From: Bordetella parapertussis
Lineage (GTDB): Bacteria > Pseudomonadota > Gammaproteobacteria > Burkholderiales > Burkholderiaceae_C
Direction: 5' to 3'
NCBI GenBank assembly: GCA_945900685.1
Contig: CAMDJS010000020.1
Location: 1 to 26,774, forward strand
Length of the DNA: 26,774 nucleotides
Part shown: piece by piece, positions 9,057-17,031 of the stretch
How positions within the stretch are numbered: the stretch's first letter is position 1
Layout of the letters: each line of letters starts with the position of its first letter
Program-made: the position numbers and the translations under genes
The notes under the pieces: generated by a model
What the model was told of the DNA's origin: nothing
Databases searched by the model: none
The model's input: the letters and a program-made list of their open reading frames with translations, nothing else

Positions 9057-10098
9057 ATCGTATGGCGCCGTCACTGGCGGACAGTCGCTGTAATTCACCC
9101 ATGTACCAAAGGCAATGCAAATGTGCCAGCGATTCACCCAGCGCAAAGGTTGTTTGGTGCGGATCTAACTGCCTTTTGAATAACAAAGCCATAGCGTCCA
9201 TGGCGTTCATATCCCCACCCGCAAACCCCTGCCGTAAATCGTTGAGTCTGTCTTCGTGGTGTTGCAGCAATTGCTTGATGCGTTGGTGTACGCCGGTGAA
9301 AGGCTTGCCGTGAGAAGGCAGGATCAAACAATCCTCGGCCAAGTGGGTGTATTTTTTCAAGGACTGCAAAAACAAGCGGAGGGGATCAGCCAGTGGCTCG
9401 GTGTCATACACGCTGATATTGCTGGAGATGCGTGGCAGCACCATGTCGCCGCTGATGAGAATATTCAAGGAGGGGCAGTGCAAGGCCATGTGTTCAGGCG
9501 CATGTCCATAGCCGCTGATGCAATGCCATTCATGGACGCCAATTTTCAACATGAGCTGGTCAGTCAAGCGTATAAATTGTGAAGGAAGCGCAGGCACCAT
9601 GTGACCGAATTGCAAAGTACGCTCAGTCAAAGCATTCAACACCTCGGCATCGTGCAAGCCGTGAGAGCGAAAAAAATCTTGCGACTGCGTGCCTTCGTGA
9701 TCAGTCGGTGTGTGGATCAATGTTTGCGCGGTATGGTAATCGGTCGCACTAATGTACAAAGGCACTTGCCAGCGTGCGCATAACCAATGCGCCAATCCCA
9801 AGTGGTCAGGGTGTAAGTGGGTGGCAATCACGCGCAGTATGGGCAAACCCATGAGAGAAGAAGTGAAAACTTGCTCCCATTGCGCCCTGGCAGACGGGTT
9901 GTCCAGGCAGCAATCCACCGCGCACCAGCCTTCCACCCCGTCAACGCGGTCACGAATCAGCCATAAATTGATGTGATCCAAGGCGAAAGGCAAGGACATT
10001 CGCAGCCAGAGAATACCGGGTGCAACTGTCAAATGCTGACCCGTGTGTGGCAGGGCATCCCCAAGCGGGTAATGTAATTTTTTTTCAAGCAGGTTCAT
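9025..10098 (-). CDS. MBL-fold metallo-hydrolase, divergent from the LiuR-like regulator
   Basis: This 357-residue metallo-beta-lactamase-fold protein is distinct from the one at the left edge. The metal motif THLHPDHLGLA is at about residues 93-103 (HxHxDH), followed later by GYGHAPEHMALH, ISGDMVLPRIS and LPSHGKPF, which supply the other expected ligands. The C-terminal part looks helical, as in LACTB2-like members with a winged-helix tail. No signal peptide is present. The substrate is not known; thioesterase or glyoxalase II-like activity would be typical. Its start lies 62 bases from the MerR-type regulator on the other strand, with the palindromic operator between them, so it may belong to the same regulon. 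Its end overlaps the ygjP-like gene by 32 bases. Confidence 0.87.
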   Translation of the reverse strand: MNLLEKKLHYPLGDALPHTGQHLTVAPGILWLRMSLPFALDHINLWLIRDRVDGVEGWCAVDCCLDNPSARAQWEQVFTSSLMGLPILRVIATHLHPDHLGLAHWLCARWQVPLYISATDYHTAQTLIHTPTDHEGTQSQDFFRSHGLHDAEVLNALTERTLQFGHMVPALPSQFIRLTDQLMLKIGVHEWHCISGYGHAPEHMALHCPSLNILISGDMVLPRISSNISVYDTEPLADPLRLFLQSLKKYTHLAEDCLILPSHGKPFTGVHQRIKQLLQHHEDRLNDLRQGFAGGDMNAMDAMALLFKRQLDPHQTTFALGESLAHLHCLWYMGELQRLSASDGAIRFKPSEARLLP

Positions 10099-10121
10099 AG
10101 AAAGCTATTTTGCGTGATAAT
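10094..10121 (+). promoter_or_regulatory. Candidate promoter for the liuR-led operon
   Basis: TTCATA (10094-10099, 4 of 6) and GATAAT (10116-10121, 5 of 6) have a 16-base spacer. Transcription would begin near 10128, inside the palindrome, which would place the operator over the start site and suggests repression. The leader would be about 33 bases with no clear ribosome site before the ATG at 10161. Pattern match only. Confidence 0.35.
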
Positions 10122-10142
10122 TGACGTTTACGTAAACGTTAA
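10114..10142 (-). promoter_or_regulatory. Candidate promoter for the second MBL-fold gene, spanning the operator
   Basis: On the minus strand, TTAACG (10142-10137) and TATCAC (10119-10114) each match 4 of 6 consensus bases, with a 17-base spacer. The palindromic operator covers the -35 box and the spacer, so bound regulator would directly affect this promoter. The leader would be only about 10 bases. Pattern match only. Confidence 0.3.
10121..10142. promoter_or_regulatory. Palindromic operator, probable LiuR binding site
   Basis: A 22-base palindrome has one mismatched pair. Its perfect 16-base core, ACGTTTACGTAAACGT, covers 10124-10139, flanked by TTG on the left and TAA on the right. It sits in the divergent region between the MBL gene and the MerR-type gene. 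Direct sequence evidence is the symmetry. Assignment to LiuR rests on the adjacent regulator and on my recollection that proteobacterial LiuR sites have a TTTACGTAAA-like centre. No second copy was noticed elsewhere in the window. Confidence 0.75.
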
Positions 10143-10160
10143 TCACCACCGACTGTCTTC

Positions 10161-10562
10161 ATGGCGACCCAATTCAGCATACGCGATCTGGCCAAGGAAT
10201 TTGACTTGACCACCCGTGCCATTCGTTTTTACGAAGATATGGGGCTGCTAAGACCTGAGAGGCTGGGGCTGGGAGGCAGAATCCGTGTTTACAGTGCCAG
10301 AGAACGCGCCCGTTTGCGATTGACTTTGCGTGCCAAGCGTTTGGGATTGTCATTGATGGAAGCCAAAGACATCATTGACATGTACGACAGCCCCAGAGAC
10401 ACCGTGCCGCAGTTGCAAAAATTCATCCATGTGCTGGGCGCGCATCGGCAACAACTGGAAAACCAAATGCAAGAAATCCAAGCGAATCTGGATGAAGTCA
10501 AACAGCATGAAAAAGAAGCCAAGCAGTTATTGGCTAAGCACAGCAAGAAAACCAAGGCCTGA
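10161..10562 (+). CDS. liuR: MerR-family regulator, LiuR-like
   Basis: This encodes 133 residues. The N-terminal winged helix-turn-helix is typical of MerR proteins: FSIRDLAKEFDLTTRAIRFY at 5-24, then EDMGLLRPER and a wing with RVYSARERARLRL. The C-terminal region (about 85-130) is a charged coiled coil for dimerisation (QLENQMQEIQANLDEVKQHE). No metal-binding cysteines are present, unlike metal-sensing MerR proteins, which fits an acyl-CoA responsive LiuR type. It precedes a leucine/isovalerate-type operon, and a palindromic operator lies just upstream. The next gene starts 3 bases after its stop, so it probably regulates itself and the genes behind it. The name is given from context and family likeness. 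Confidence 0.82.
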   Translation: MATQFSIRDLAKEFDLTTRAIRFYEDMGLLRPERLGLGGRIRVYSARERARLRLTLRAKRLGLSLMEAKDIIDMYDSPRDTVPQLQKFIHVLGAHRQQLENQMQEIQANLDEVKQHEKEAKQLLAKHSKKTKA

Positions 10563-10565
10563 CGT

Positions 10566-11222
10566 ATGACGAACAAGCTGGATAATTTATTCAACAACAA
10601 CCGCGATTGGGCTGATCGCATGAGCCGCGAGCGCCCCGGGTTTTTTGAAAAACTCGCCAGACAGCAATCGCCGAAATATTTATGGATCGGTTGCTCGGAC
10701 AGCCGGGTGCCTGCCAATGAAATCATTGGCTTGGATCCGGGCGAGGTGTTCGTGCATCGCAATGTGGCCAATTTGGTGGTTCACTCGGATTTAAACGCGC
10801 TTTCGGTGATTCAATTTGCTGTCGAGCATTTAAAGGTGGAGCACATCATGGTGGTTGGTCACTACGGATGCGGCGGTGTGATGGCAGCCGCACGCAGAAC
10901 TCGCATTGGATTGGCCGACAACTGGCTCAGACATGTGCAGGATGTGCATTTACGGCATCGCCAGCGCTTGAACCACTTGGCCCAGCCCGATTTGGAAAAC
11001 GTACTGTGTGAAATGAATGTCATCGAACAAGTAGGCAATGTCGCTTTGTCTAATGTCATTCAGGATGCATGGGCGCGAGACCAAAAAATCAGCGTCCATG
11101 GTTGGGTGTACGGCTTGAAAGACGGTTTGGTCAAAGATTTACAAGTCACCATGAGCCATTCCGATGAAGTGGTTGAAGTGTTTCGCAATGGCTTCAAGCG
11201 CTATCCACGCGCCATTGCTTGA
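10566..11222 (+). CDS. can: Beta-class carbonic anhydrase
   Basis: This cytoplasmic zinc enzyme interconverts CO2 and bicarbonate. Its 218 residues match the Escherichia coli Can type. Zinc and active-site residues are visible: C43 and D45 with R47 in GCSDSRVPA, and H99 and C102 in GHYGCGGV. The segment HRNVANLV is also typical, and the C-terminal VHGWVYGLKDGLVKDL region is conserved. The gene starts 3 bases after the liuR-like stop and ends 12 bases before aceK, so it appears built into the catabolic operon. The natural link is supply of bicarbonate to the biotin-dependent carboxylase encoded downstream; that link is inference. Confidence 0.96.
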   Translation: MTNKLDNLFNNNRDWADRMSRERPGFFEKLARQQSPKYLWIGCSDSRVPANEIIGLDPGEVFVHRNVANLVVHSDLNALSVIQFAVEHLKVEHIMVVGHYGCGGVMAAARRTRIGLADNWLRHVQDVHLRHRQRLNHLAQPDLENVLCEMNVIEQVGNVALSNVIQDAWARDQKISVHGWVYGLKDGLVKDLQVTMSHSDEVVEVFRNGFKRYPRAIA

Positions 11223-11234
11223 GGCGACAAACAC

Positions 11235-13052
11235 ATGTTTCCGCAACGACTTGACTCCACGGTGGCTTATGACATTGCACAAGCCATGATGGACGGCTTT
11301 AACCGCCACTACCAGTTGTTCAGGCAAGAGTCCGCCAAAGCCAAGCAGCGTTTTGAAAACCAGGATTGGCACGGACAACAGCGCGCACAACGTGAGCGCA
11401 TCGAGTTTTACGATTTGCGGGTGAAAGAATGCTCTGCCAGATTGGAGTCGGAATTTGAAGCGGGGAACCAGTCGCCGGATATCTGGCAACAGGTCAAGTT
11501 GCATTACATCGGCTTGCTGGTTGACCATTTTCAACCCGAGTTGGCTGAGACTTTTTTCAATTCAGTGACCACCAAAATTCTAGACCGCAGTTATTTCCAG
11601 AATGAATTTATTTTTGTGCGGCCTGCCGTCAGCACCGAATACATAGAAAGTGATGAGCCTGACGCACAGCCCACCTACCAGGCTTGGTACCCGAACGCAG
11701 ACAACTTGGCCGAGACCATCATGCTTGTCGTCAAGCATTTCAATTTGTCTTGTCCCTTCGTCAATTTAGAACGGGATGCAGCGGATGTTTTGCGCAATGT
11801 GCGTCTGCGACTTGACCAAACCAAACTGCGCGCCAACTTTCAGATACAGGTGTTGAACAATCTTTTTTACCGTAACAAGGCAGCGTATATTGTGGGAAAG
11901 GTGATCAACGGATTTGTGGAAATTCCGTTTGCATTGCCCCTGTTGCACAACGAACAAGGCCAATTGGTGATTGATGCGACCTTGTTCGGCGAAGACGATT
12001 TCTTGATGTTGTTCAGTTTTGCGCGTGCGTATTTTTTGGTTGATATGGACATACCTTCAGCCTATGTACAGTTTTTGCGCAGTTTGATGCCGCGCAAGCC
12101 ACGCGCTGAAATTTACAACGCACTCGGCCTGGCCAAGCAAGGCAAAACCTTGTTCTACCGTGACTTGCTGTATCACCAACGACACAGCACAGACAGATTC
12201 CGTATCGCGCCTGGCATCAAAGGCATGGTTATGCTGGTGTTCGACCAGCCTTCGTTTCCTTTTGTATTCAAGGTAATCAAGGATTTTTACCCGCCGCAAA
12301 AAGACACCTCGCGCGAGCAAATCCAAGGCAAGTACATGTTGGTTAAACAGCATGACAGGGTGGGGCGCATGGCGGATACGCTGGAGTACAGCAATGTCGC
12401 ATTTCCGCGCGAGCGTTTTGAAGACGAATTGATTGAAGAAATTCAAAAATTTGCGCCAAGCCAAATAGAGATCAATACCCGGGCAGACAACGGCAAGCAA
12501 GAGGTGGTGATCAAGCACGCCTATATTGAACGCCGCATGATTCCTTTGAATATTTATTTGCAAGAATCGTTCGACACCGGTTTGGATGACCCTAAAGCCA
12601 AAGCGCAAATGGAACGTGCTGTTGTGGAATATGGCAATGCCATCAAAGATCTGGTGGCTGCCAATATTTTTCCGGGCGATATGCTGTGGAAAAACTTCGG
12701 CATCACACGCCACGGCAAAGTCGTTTTTTATGATTACGACGAGATTGAGTACATCACCGACTGCAATTTCCGCAAAGTACCTGCGCCGCGCAACGAAGAA
12801 GATGAAATGTCAGGCGAGATCTGGTATCACGTCGGACCGCGCGATGTGTTCCCCGAAACTTTCGGCCCGTTTTTGCTGGGCAACCCGTCGGTGCGCGAGG
12901 TGTTCATGAGGCACCATGCCGATTTGCTGGAAGCTGATTTCTGGCTCGGCCACAAGGAAAAAATCAACCAGGGACATGTGCACGATGTGTTCCCATATGA
13001 AGCAGATAAACGTTTTGAGGTGCAGCGAGCGGCGATGCACCCATCCACCTGA
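11235..13052 (+). CDS. aceK: Isocitrate dehydrogenase kinase/phosphatase
   Basis: AceK phosphorylates and dephosphorylates isocitrate dehydrogenase, setting the split of isocitrate between the TCA cycle and the glyoxylate bypass. The 605 residues are slightly longer than the Escherichia coli protein. The ATP-binding loop [12 protein letters not shown] begins at residue 325, close to its place in Escherichia coli. Other family landmarks are [49 protein letters not shown] and [17 protein letters not shown] ribosome site (GAGG) lies about 10 bases before the ATG at 11235. It sits between the carbonic anhydrase gene and thiolase; no aceA or aceB is in the window, so its usual partners are elsewhere. 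Confidence 0.97.
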   Translation: MFPQRLDSTVAYDIAQAMMDGFNRHYQLFRQESAKAKQRFENQDWHGQQRAQRERIEFYDLRVKECSARLESEFEAGNQSPDIWQQVKLHYIGLLVDHFQPELAETFFNSVTTKILDRSYFQNEFIFVRPAVSTEYIESDEPDAQPTYQAWYPNADNLAETIMLVVKHFNLSCPFVNLERDAADVLRNVRLRLDQTKLRANFQIQVLNNLFYRNKAAYIVGKVINGFVEIPFALPLLHNEQGQLVIDATLFGEDDFLMLFSFARAYFLVDMDIPSAYVQFLRSLMPRKPRAEIYNALGLAKQGKTLFYRDLLYHQRHSTDRFRIAPGIKGMVMLVFDQPSFPFVFKVIKDFYPPQKDTSREQIQGKYMLVKQHDRVGRMADTLEYSNVAFPRERFEDELIEEIQKFAPSQIEINTRADNGKQEVVIKHAYIERRMIPLNIYLQESFDTGLDDPKAKAQMERAVVEYGNAIKDLVAANIFPGDMLWKNFGITRHGKVVFYDYDEIEYITDCNFRKVPAPRNEEDEMSGEIWYHVGPRDVFPETFGPFLLGNPSVREVFMRHHADLLEADFWLGHKEKINQGHVHDVFPYEADKRFEVQRAAMHPST

Positions 13053-13074
13053 ATTTTTTTTGAAGGAGCAAGTC

Positions 13075-14256
13075 ATGTCAGATCCCGTTGTTATTGTCAG
13101 TGCTGCGCGTACCCCCATGGGCAGTTTTCAAGGTGATTTTTCGCCTTTGTCAGCCCACGATTTAGGCGGCGTTGCTATCGCCGCGGCCGTGGCGCGCGCA
13201 GGTATTTCCCCTGATGCGGTGACCGAGGTGTTGTTCGGTAATTGTTTGATGGCCGGTCAAGGCCAAGCCCCGGCGCGTCAGGCTGCGTTCAAAGGCGGAT
13301 TGCCTAAAAGTGCAGGCGCGGTTACTTTGTCAAAAATGTGCGGCTCAGGCATGCGCGCCGCCATGTTTGCCCATGATATTTTGAGTGCAGGCTCACAAGA
13401 CGTGATCGTGGCCGGTGGCATGGAAAGCATGACCAACGCGCCTTACCTGATGTTGAAAGGCCGAGGCGGCTACCGCATGGGCCACGACAAAATTTACGAT
13501 CACATGATGCTCGATGGTTTGGAAGATGCGTATGAAGCCGGACGCTCTATGGGCACGTTCGGTGAAGACTGCGCAGCCAAATACAAATTCACCCGCGAAG
13601 CACAAGACCATTTCGCGATGACCAGTGTGCAGCGCGCCAAAGACGCGACCGCCAACGGTGCGTTCAGCAAAGAAATCGCGTCTGTCACAGTCAAAGACCG
13701 CAGTGGCGAGCGTGTGGTGACCTTGGACGAAGGCCCTGGCAAAGTCAAGCTCGACAAAGTCACCAGCTTAAAACCTGCGTTCAAAAAAGACGGCACCATC
13801 ACCGCTGCGTCTAGTTCCTCCATCAATGATGGCGCAGCTGCATTGGTCATGATGCGCGAGAGCACGGCCAAGAAATTAGGTTGCACGCCTTTGGCGCGCG
13901 TGGTCAGCCACGCCACATTCGCGCAAGAACCGGAATGGTTCACCACAGCACCGGTGGGTGCCACACAGCAGGCTTTGGCCAGAGCCGGTTGGAAGGTCAG
14001 CGATGTGCAATTGTGGGAAGTCAACGAAGCATTTGCAGTGGTGCCCATGGCGCTGATGCACGAGCTCAAAGTGCCGCATGAGATTGTCAACGTCAATGGC
14101 GGTGCTTGTGCATTGGGTCACCCCATCGGCGCATCCGGCGCACGCATCATCGTCACATTGCTGCATGCCTTGCAAGCCAGAGGTTTGAAAAAAGGCTTGG
14201 CGACTTTGTGCATAGGCGGCGGCGAAGGCACGTCCATGGCGCTTGAACTGATCTAG
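13075..14256 (+). CDS. Acetyl-CoA C-acetyltransferase (thiolase)
   Basis: This degradative or biosynthetic thiolase has 393 residues, the standard length. Catalytic residues are visible: the nucleophile C89 in [11 protein letters not shown]349 in [12 protein letters not shown] and C379 in LCIGGGEG. The signature [11 protein letters not shown] is also present. In leucine breakdown it would cleave acetoacetyl-CoA to two acetyl-CoA. The ATG at 13075 is preceded by AAGGAG at 13063-13068, the best ribosome site of the operon. An upstream in-frame ATG at 12916 lies inside aceK and is rejected. It follows aceK by 22 bases and precedes the carboxylase beta gene by 11. Substrate range beyond acetoacetyl-CoA cannot be told. 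Confidence 0.93.
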   Translation: MSDPVVIVSAARTPMGSFQGDFSPLSAHDLGGVAIAAAVARAGISPDAVTEVLFGNCLMAGQGQAPARQAAFKGGLPKSAGAVTLSKMCGSGMRAAMFAHDILSAGSQDVIVAGGMESMTNAPYLMLKGRGGYRMGHDKIYDHMMLDGLEDAYEAGRSMGTFGEDCAAKYKFTREAQDHFAMTSVQRAKDATANGAFSKEIASVTVKDRSGERVVTLDEGPGKVKLDKVTSLKPAFKKDGTITAASSSSINDGAAALVMMRESTAKKLGCTPLARVVSHATFAQEPEWFTTAPVGATQQALARAGWKVSDVQLWEVNEAFAVVPMALMHELKVPHEIVNVNGGACALGHPIGASGARIIVTLLHALQARGLKKGLATLCIGGGEGTSMALELI

Positions 14257-14267
14257 GCTGCCACAGC

Positions 14268-15875
14268 ATGAGCGTACTCACCTCCCACTTGGCGATCCGT
14301 TCGGCTGCGTTCATCGCCAATGCACAGGCCATGCAGGCCGCCGTAGAAGACCTGCGTGTGCAAATGGCGCTGAGCGCGCAAGGCGGCGGTGAGGTCGCGC
14401 GTGCCAAACATGTCGCGCGTGGCAAATTGCCGCCGCGTGAACGTGTGGCTCTCTTGCTCGATCCCGGTACACCTTTTCTGGAATTCAGTCCCTTGGCTGC
14501 GCACGGCATGTACAAAGGCGAGGCGCCGGGTGCCGGTGTGATCGCCGGTATCGGGCGTGTCAGCGGTGTGGACTGTGTGATTGTGTGCAACGACGCGACG
14601 GTCAAGGGTGGCACTTACTACCCGATGACGGTGAAAAAACATTTGCGTGCGCAAGAGATCGCGCAGCAAAACCATTTGCCGTGTATTTATTTGGTGGATT
14701 CAGGCGGCGCGAATTTACCGAACCAAGACGATGTGTTTCCTGATCGGGATCACTTCGGCCGCATTTTTTACAACCAAGCGAACATGAGTGCGCAAGGCAT
14801 TGCGCAAATCGCGGTCGTCATGGGCAGTTGCACCGCAGGCGGCGCGTATGTGCCTGCGATGAGTGATGAAACCATCATTGTGAAAAACCAAGGCACCATC
14901 TTTTTAGGCGGTCCGCCTTTGGTCAAAGCGGCCATCGGAGAAATCGTCAGCGCCGAAGATTTAGGCGGCGGCGACGTGCACACGCGTTTGTCCGGCGTGG
15001 CCGACCATTTGGCAGACAACGACGCGCATGCGTTGGCGTTAGCGCGTCAAGCCGTGTCTCGTTTGAACCATCGCAAAACATTTGACACAGCCGTCATTCC
15101 TGCACGTGCGCCTTTGTACGACCCGCAAGAGATTTACGGCGTGATTCCCGTGGACACGCGCAAGCCTTACGACGTGCGCGACATCATTGCCCGCGTGGTT
15201 GATGGTTCGGAGTTTCACGAGTTCAAAGCGCGTTTCGGCAGCACCTTGGTGTGTGGCTTTGCGCATATCGAAGGCATGCCGGTCGGTATCGTGGCCAACA
15301 ACGGCGTGTTGTTTTCCGAGTCGGCGCAAAAGGGCGCGCACTTCATTGAGCTGTGTTGCCAGCGAAAAATACCTCTCGTGTTTTTGCAAAATATCACCGG
15401 CTTCATGGTCGGTCGCAAATACGAAAACGAAGGCATTGCCAGACATGGGGCCAAGATGGTCACCGCCGTGGCTACCGCGCAAGTGCCGAAATTCACCCTC
15501 ATCATTGGCGGCAGTTACGGCGCAGGCAATTACGGCATGTGTGGCCGCGCGTTCAATCCGCGTTTTTTGTGGATGTGGCCGAATGCACGCATTTGCGTCA
15601 TGGGCGGCGAGCAGGCGGCCAGCGTGTTGGCCACCGTCAAGCGAGACGGCATTGAAGCCAAAGGCGGCAGTTGGAGCGCTGAAGAAGAAGCCAGATTCAA
15701 GCAACCGTTGCTCGATCAATTCGCCCACCAATCCCACCCTTATTACGCCAGTGCCCGCTTGTGGGACGACGGCGTGATCGACCCCGCAGACACGCGCCAG
15801 GTGTTGGCTTTGGCCTTATCTGCCGCACTGAATGCCCCGATTCCCGACACCCGTTTCGGTGTCTTCCGTATGTGA
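14268..15875 (+). CDS. liuB: Methylcrotonyl-CoA carboxylase beta subunit
   Basis: This carboxyltransferase subunit moves the carboxyl group from biotin to 3-methylcrotonyl-CoA, the third step from leucine-derived isovaleryl-CoA onward. The 535 residues fit known LiuB/MccB proteins. Diagnostic stretches include [87 protein letters not shown] and the C-terminal [16 protein letters not shown]. The likeness to Pseudomonas LiuB, from memory, runs end to end, which favours methylcrotonyl-CoA over propionyl- or acetyl-CoA. Geranyl-CoA carboxylase is the nearest alternative. The partner alpha subunit is encoded one gene downstream. Confidence 0.94.
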   Translation: MSVLTSHLAIRSAAFIANAQAMQAAVEDLRVQMALSAQGGGEVARAKHVARGKLPPRERVALLLDPGTPFLEFSPLAAHGMYKGEAPGAGVIAGIGRVSGVDCVIVCNDATVKGGTYYPMTVKKHLRAQEIAQQNHLPCIYLVDSGGANLPNQDDVFPDRDHFGRIFYNQANMSAQGIAQIAVVMGSCTAGGAYVPAMSDETIIVKNQGTIFLGGPPLVKAAIGEIVSAEDLGGGDVHTRLSGVADHLADNDAHALALARQAVSRLNHRKTFDTAVIPARAPLYDPQEIYGVIPVDTRKPYDVRDIIARVVDGSEFHEFKARFGSTLVCGFAHIEGMPVGIVANNGVLFSESAQKGAHFIELCCQRKIPLVFLQNITGFMVGRKYENEGIARHGAKMVTAVATAQVPKFTLIIGGSYGAGNYGMCGRAFNPRFLWMWPNARICVMGGEQAASVLATVKRDGIEAKGGSWSAEEEARFKQPLLDQFAHQSHPYYASARLWDDGVIDPADTRQVLALALSAALNAPIPDTRFGVFRM

Positions 15876-15893
15876 TTTTTTGAGATAACCACC

Positions 15894-17027
15894 ATGAACC
15901 ATATCTACCATTTACCCGAACACCAAACACTGCGCGACCAGATGGCGCGTTTTTTAGAACGCGAAGTTGAGCCCTATGGCTTAGAGTGGGAAAAGGCGGG
16001 CAAGGTGCCGCGCGAAGTTTTGCGCAAGATGGGCGAGGCCGGTTTTTTCGGCTTGATGTATGACAGTGAATACGGCGGCGCAGAAGCGGATGCCTTGACC
16101 AATCTGGTGTTTGCTGAAGCTTTGTCGCAATCCACCTATGCCGGTTTCATTGTCAGCGTGCTGGTGCACACCGACATGGCCAGTCCGCATTTGCACCATG
16201 CAGGAACAACCGCACAAAAAGCCAAGTACATGCCCAGCATCATCACTGGCGAAACCATCAGCGCGGTGGCCATGACAGAGCCGGGCGCAGGCTCGGATTT
16301 GTCCGGCATGCGCAGTACCGCCAAGCGCGACGGTGACGCTTGGGTGCTGAACGGCACCAAGCTCTACATCACCAACGGCGTGCATGCGAACGTGTATTTC
16401 GTGGCGGCCAAGACGGGGGCAGGCAAACACCAAATGTCCATGTTCATTGTGGAAAAAGGCACGCCGGGTTTCAGCGTCGGACGGTCATTGGACAAAACCG
16501 GTTGGTTGTGTTCGGACACCGCAGAGTTGGTGTTGGATAACGTGCGCCTCGGCCCCGAGGCTTTGCTCGGCGAGCAAGACAAAGGTTTTTACGCATTGAT
16601 GAAAAATTTGCAAACCGAGCGTATTGCGTTGGCGGCCATGGCCATCGGTCATTGTCAGCGTGCCATTGAGTTGACGCTGGACTATGTGCGTCAGCGCCAG
16701 GCCTTCGGTAAGAGCTTGTGGGAGATGCAACACATCCGTCAGCGCATCGCCATGTTGGATGCCAAAACCCGCTCGGCGCGCCAGTTCATGTACCACTGCG
16801 CATGGTCGGTCACGCAAGACCACGACATCGTGCAGGAGGTTTCCATGCTCAAGGCCTTGACCGGCGATCTGGTGAACGAAGTGGTCGGCGGTTGTTTGCA
16901 GTTCTGGGGCGGCATGGGCTATATGCGCGAAGCACCGATTGAGCGCTTGTGGCGTGATGCGCGCGTTCTGGCCATTGGCGGCGGTGCCACCGAGGTCATG
17001 CTCGAAGAAGTTGCCAAGCGTTATTGA
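15894..17027 (+). CDS. Acyl-CoA dehydrogenase, isovaleryl/long-chain-like active site
   Basis: This FAD-dependent dehydrogenase of 377 residues has typical motifs: AMTEPGAGSDLSGM and TKLYITNG for FAD and substrate binding, RQAFGK, and QFWGGMGYMREAPIERLWRD at the C-terminus. The residue matching the common catalytic glutamate of medium-chain enzymes (YEGTS) is glycine here, G363 in AIGGGATE. A glutamate, E242 in QTERIALA, instead falls where isovaleryl-CoA dehydrogenase keeps its catalytic base. Context suggests isovaleryl-CoA oxidation, but the N-terminal sequence does not resemble standard LiuA closely, so another branched or long acyl-CoA is possible. It sits between the two carboxylase genes, where an enoyl-CoA hydratase (LiuC) is often found, and ends 4 bases before the alpha subunit gene. 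Confidence 0.88.
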   Translation: MNHIYHLPEHQTLRDQMARFLEREVEPYGLEWEKAGKVPREVLRKMGEAGFFGLMYDSEYGGAEADALTNLVFAEALSQSTYAGFIVSVLVHTDMASPHLHHAGTTAQKAKYMPSIITGETISAVAMTEPGAGSDLSGMRSTAKRDGDAWVLNGTKLYITNGVHANVYFVAAKTGAGKHQMSMFIVEKGTPGFSVGRSLDKTGWLCSDTAELVLDNVRLGPEALLGEQDKGFYALMKNLQTERIALAAMAIGHCQRAIELTLDYVRQRQAFGKSLWEMQHIRQRIAMLDAKTRSARQFMYHCAWSVTQDHDIVQEVSMLKALTGDLVNEVVGGCLQFWGGMGYMREAPIERLWRDARVLAIGGGATEVMLEEVAKRY

Positions 17028-17031
17028 TGCC

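Noticed and set aside
9256..9582. Plus-strand frame of 108 codons opposite the second MBL gene
   Set aside because: The minus-strand protein has clear metal-binding motifs; this frame has none.
12057..12713. Minus-strand frame of 218 codons inside aceK
   Set aside because: Shadow of a strongly conserved gene; no family likeness.
12916..13074. N-terminal extension of the thiolase gene
   Set aside because: It overlaps aceK; the ATG at 13075 has AAGGAG in front and gives the normal thiolase N-terminus.
15039..15737. Minus-strand frame of 232 codons inside the carboxylase beta gene
   Set aside because: Shadow of the liuB-like gene; no motif and no ribosome site.
16939..17031. N-terminal extension of the carboxylase alpha gene
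   Set aside because: It overlaps the dehydrogenase gene; the conserved FHKILIANRGE start is at 17032.
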